NCBI GenBank assembly: GCA_039029315.1
Contig: JBCCGK010000141.1
Coordinates: 1-25,956 of the forward strand
DNA length: 25,956 nt
Direction: 5' to 3'
DNA from: JBCCCJ01 sp039029315
Lineage (GTDB): Bacteria > Bacteroidota > Bacteroidia > J057
The position numbers were made by a program, and so were the translations under genes. This document shows, one piece after another, positions 23,416-25,956 of this stretch. The notes under the pieces were generated by a model. It had not been told where the DNA came from. It did no database searches and saw only the letters and a program-made list of their open reading frames with translations. The first letter of the stretch is position 1. The number at the start of each line of letters is the position of its first letter.

Positions 23416-25956
23416 ATGAGAATCTCGGCTTGTTTGCTAAGACTATTACCTCTTGTGGGATTGGTTATCGGATCCTTTTTTTCCGCAAAAGCCACCCACA
23501 TTATGGGCGTGGACATTACCTATGAGTGTATTGGCCCATGTACTTACCGAATATATCATAACACCTATTATGATTGTTCCGGTAACCTCATGATCAATGC
23601 TGGATATGTCCCCATTAATTATATTACCCCCAATCCTCCTGGTAACCCGGGATTCATGGGGCTGATCGGGATTCCGTTTGCTCCGGGTCAAAACTGTAAT
23701 GCACCTGTCCCCCTTTCCACTACATGGACATTTGTGGGCTATCAGGAAGTAACGCCTATATGCCCGGGTGCCACGACTCAATGTGACAACCCCAATGCGC
23801 CTCCTCCAGTGATTGCAGGCGTTGCAGAAGCGCGCTATTATCGCGATTATGACTTCTGTAATGTCAACTGTGATCGATACACCATTGAGTGGGATGACTG
23901 CTGCCGAAACAATGCGATCACCTCTGGGGCAGCTTCAGATGGAATTTTTACTGGCTCTACAGAAATCAATACCACAATTACGCCCTGTAATAGTTCTCCT
24001 CAATTCTCAAATCCACCCATCCCTTATGTCTGTTTAGGTGAGACCTTCACCTTCAATCAGGGAGCATTTGATCCTGATGGAGATTCTCTTGCCTACTCAT
24101 TTGTCAATTGTTTCCAAAACAATGGTACACCTGTAGGGTATCTGGCCGCTGGCGGATTTGATGCGAACAATCCACTCGGTTCCAACTGGGATGTAACCCT
24201 AAACGCCTTTACAGGGGATATTACCATTGCCCCCGATGCCACTGGACCACTTCCAATGGGATCTCTCGAAGTTGGCGTATTGTGCCTGGAAGTAAGAGAA
24301 TATAGAAACGGTGTGCAGATCGGGCAGGTTGTTCGTGACATGCAGATTACCGTGATCGATTGTTCTCTCTTTGGGCAAACAAATATAGCGCCTACTGTTG
24401 ATACCTTGATTGCTCTGACACCCGGGGCCACAGTCGATGGCTTGGAGGTTACCACTTGTGCGTGTCAGGAAATCTGTATTGATATCCCGAGTTTTGATCC
24501 GGATCCAGGACAGAATTATATCATGTACTGGAACGGGAACCTTCCTGGAACATTCGCAGATGTTAACAGTCCTTTTGTCCCTGTTGACAGTATATTCTCA
24601 GGACCAGGCATCACACCAACCGGTCAATTCTGTTGGGTTCCAACCGTTTCCGGTCCTCATACCTTTCTGTTGACAGTCCAGGATGATGGCTGTCCATTGC
24701 TTGGCCAAAATCAATATACCATCGTAATCAATGTTGTCAGTTGTAGTCTTGACCCATTTGTAGATATCAATCAGACAGATTGTTTTGATTTGGACTTCAC
24801 AGGCTATCCCTGTGGAGGTGCCCCTCCTTTCACCTATTCATGGAGTGGATCTGATGGCTTAAGTGGCAACACTCAAAATATTACTCACTCCTATTCAGGA
24901 CCTGGGACCTATTTTGTGTCCATGACGATCTCTGATTCTCTTGGTGCTTCCACCACAGTCACCGATACAATCTTCCTGACAAATACTGCCGTTGCAGATG
25001 CCGGACCAGATTTGACCCTCTGTTCAGGTGAGGTCGGAACAATTGGAGCACCAGCCATTCCCGGTTCATCCTATCAATGGAATTCTCTTCTGGGACAAGG
25101 ATGGGCAGGAACTCCTAACCCAAGCACTGCTCAAGGGATGGTTACCCTCAACAACCTTCTATCGATTCCCGTCCCCATTAACTATACCCTTGAAATCACT
25201 GATATCAATGGATGTACAGATACGGATACTGTCTCTGTCCTCTATGCCCCCAGACCTGCGTCGAGCTTCAATGTACAACAACCTGTTTGTGAAAATGAAC
25301 TGACCTCAGTTGTCTATACAGGTGCCTCCTCTCCCAACTCCGTTTATCATTGGAATTTCGATGGTGGAGTCGGATTTGCGATAGGACCCGGTCCGCATCA
25401 AGTAGTGTGGCCAACGTCAGGCACGAAAGAAGTCGAATTATTTGTGGAAGTCAATGGATGTCCCTCGGATACCAATGTTGTTCCTATTACCGTTCATGAG
25501 ATTCCGACTTCCAACTTTACCATTACACCTCAGTTATGTGCCAATGAAACAGCCCAGATTACTTATACAGGAAGTGCAGATCCGGGTGCCGCAACATTTA
25601 CCTGGGACTTGGATGGTGGCACAGGAAGTGGGGGAGCAAACTTTCAAGGCAGCTGGTCTACGCCCGGTACCAAGACAGTTACTCTGACTGTGGAAGAAAA
25701 TGGCTGTGAAAGCAGTTCGTTTAGCCAGACCATTACGGTCTTGCCTTTACCAGAAGCTGACTTTTTTGTACAATCCAGTCTATGTGAAGGAGATATCGCC
25801 CAGATCACCTATACCGGCTCATCTCCCTTCAATGCCAGCTATGCCTGGACCTTTGGTGGTGGCACAGTGCTCTCGGGTGGGGGTCAAGGGCCCTATCAGG
25901 TTCAGTGGCCCACTCCTGGTCAGAAAGATGTCTGTCTTCAGTTGCAGGAAAATGGC
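23416..25956 (+). CDS. Giant secreted PKD-repeat protein, 3'-truncated by window end
   Basis: Reading from the ATG at 23416, the frame stays open for 847 codons to the last base, so the gene is partial at its 3' end. Residues 1-25 are a signal peptide (LLPLVGLVIGSFFSAKA). Residues ~26-315 are the same Cys-rich module as in the divergent neighbour, starting ATHIMGVDITYECIGPC and keeping cysteine spacing (C38, C42, C54; DFCNVNCDRY; DDCCRN) and DPDGDSLAYS. Residues ~348-440 match the neighbour's second module (CIDIP.., QFCWVP, DDGCP). Then follow a PKD-like domain (~445-525, with an SWSGSDG segment), an AGPDLTLCSG segment (~527-610), and repeats with cysteines at 625, 708 and 790, giving periods of 83 and 82 residues. 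A T9SS tail is expected beyond the window but not seen. An adhesin-like or matrix role is inferred. Confidence 0.92.
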   Translation, partial: MRISACLLRLLPLVGLVIGSFFSAKATHIMGVDITYECIGPCTYRIYHNTYYDCSGNLMINAGYVPINYITPNPPGNPGFMGLIGIPFAPGQNCNAPVPLSTTWTFVGYQEVTPICPGATTQCDNPNAPPPVIAGVAEARYYRDYDFCNVNCDRYTIEWDDCCRNNAITSGAASDGIFTGSTEINTTITPCNSSPQFSNPPIPYVCLGETFTFNQGAFDPDGDSLAYSFVNCFQNNGTPVGYLAAGGFDANNPLGSNWDVTLNAFTGDITIAPDATGPLPMGSLEVGVLCLEVREYRNGVQIGQVVRDMQITVIDCSLFGQTNIAPTVDTLIALTPGATVDGLEVTTCACQEICIDIPSFDPDPGQNYIMYWNGNLPGTFADVNSPFVPVDSIFSGPGITPTGQFCWVPTVSGPHTFLLTVQDDGCPLLGQNQYTIVINVVSCSLDPFVDINQTDCFDLDFTGYPCGGAPPFTYSWSGSDGLSGNTQNITHSYSGPGTYFVSMTISDSLGASTTVTDTIFLTNTAVADAGPDLTLCSGEVGTIGAPAIPGSSYQWNSLLGQGWAGTPNPSTAQGMVTLNNLLSIPVPINYTLEITDINGCTDTDTVSVLYAPRPASSFNVQQPVCENELTSVVYTGASSPNSVYHWNFDGGVGFAIGPGPHQVVWPTSGTKEVELFVEVNGCPSDTNVVPITVHEIPTSNFTITPQLCANETAQITYTGSADPGAATFTWDLDGGTGSGGANFQGSWSTPGTKTVTLTVEENGCESSSFSQTITVLPLPEADFFVQSSLCEGDIAQITYTGSSPFNASYAWTFGGGTVLSGGGQGPYQVQWPTPGQKDVCLQLQENG

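Noticed and set aside
25261..25956. Possible CRISPR or short tandem DNA repeat array
   Set aside because: The periodicity (~249 and 246 bases) is a protein-domain repeat with diverged codons, not identical repeats with spacers.

Overview
The window looks like a chromosomal segment of a Bacteroidota bacterium, probably a Saprospiria-type or related gliding lineage (the class is an inference). Three lines of evidence support this. First, several secreted proteins end in type IX secretion system (T9SS) sorting domains, both the type A form and the 'gliding motility-associated' type B form. Second, the gene order ftsX - DUF3098 - uppP is characteristic of the phylum. Third, promoter-like boxes match the Bacteroidota -7 consensus TAnnTTTG. 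Genes are mostly mid-GC, while the longer intergenic gaps are AT-rich.

Positions 1-6777 hold a small secreted T9SS cargo protein, a two-gene reverse-strand unit (an Eis-family acetyltransferase followed by a receiver domain fused to a LytS-type histidine kinase), a secreted NTF2-like protein, and a reverse-strand acyl-CoA-synthetase-like protein that lacks its ATP-binding loop and catalytic lysine. Positions 6778-11000 form an envelope block: an MscS channel, a 163-bp palindromic MITE-like element, ftsX, a DUF3098 membrane protein, uppP, and a convergent DUF92 membrane protein.

Positions 11234-14891 are housekeeping: a membrane-anchored SPFH protein, then tRNA-Gln(UUG), prs, rplY and pth on one strand, probably largely co-transcribed from a promoter just ahead of the tRNA. 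Positions 14912-18275 hold a DinB-family protein, a secreted CocE/NonD-type serine hydrolase with a T9SS tag, and a DCC-family thiol protein with a membrane tail.

The last 7.6 kb contains two very large Cys-rich, PKD-repeat surface proteins, transcribed divergently from a 727-bp AT-rich gap. They share an N-terminal region of about 430 residues and then differ in repeat content. The second runs off the end of the window. No CRISPR array, prophage, restriction or toxin-antitoxin genes are visible. The most unusual items are the catalytically stripped AMP-ligase homologue, the MITE-like palindrome ahead of ftsX, and the divergent adhesin pair, whose best-conserved stretch is full of synonymous changes.
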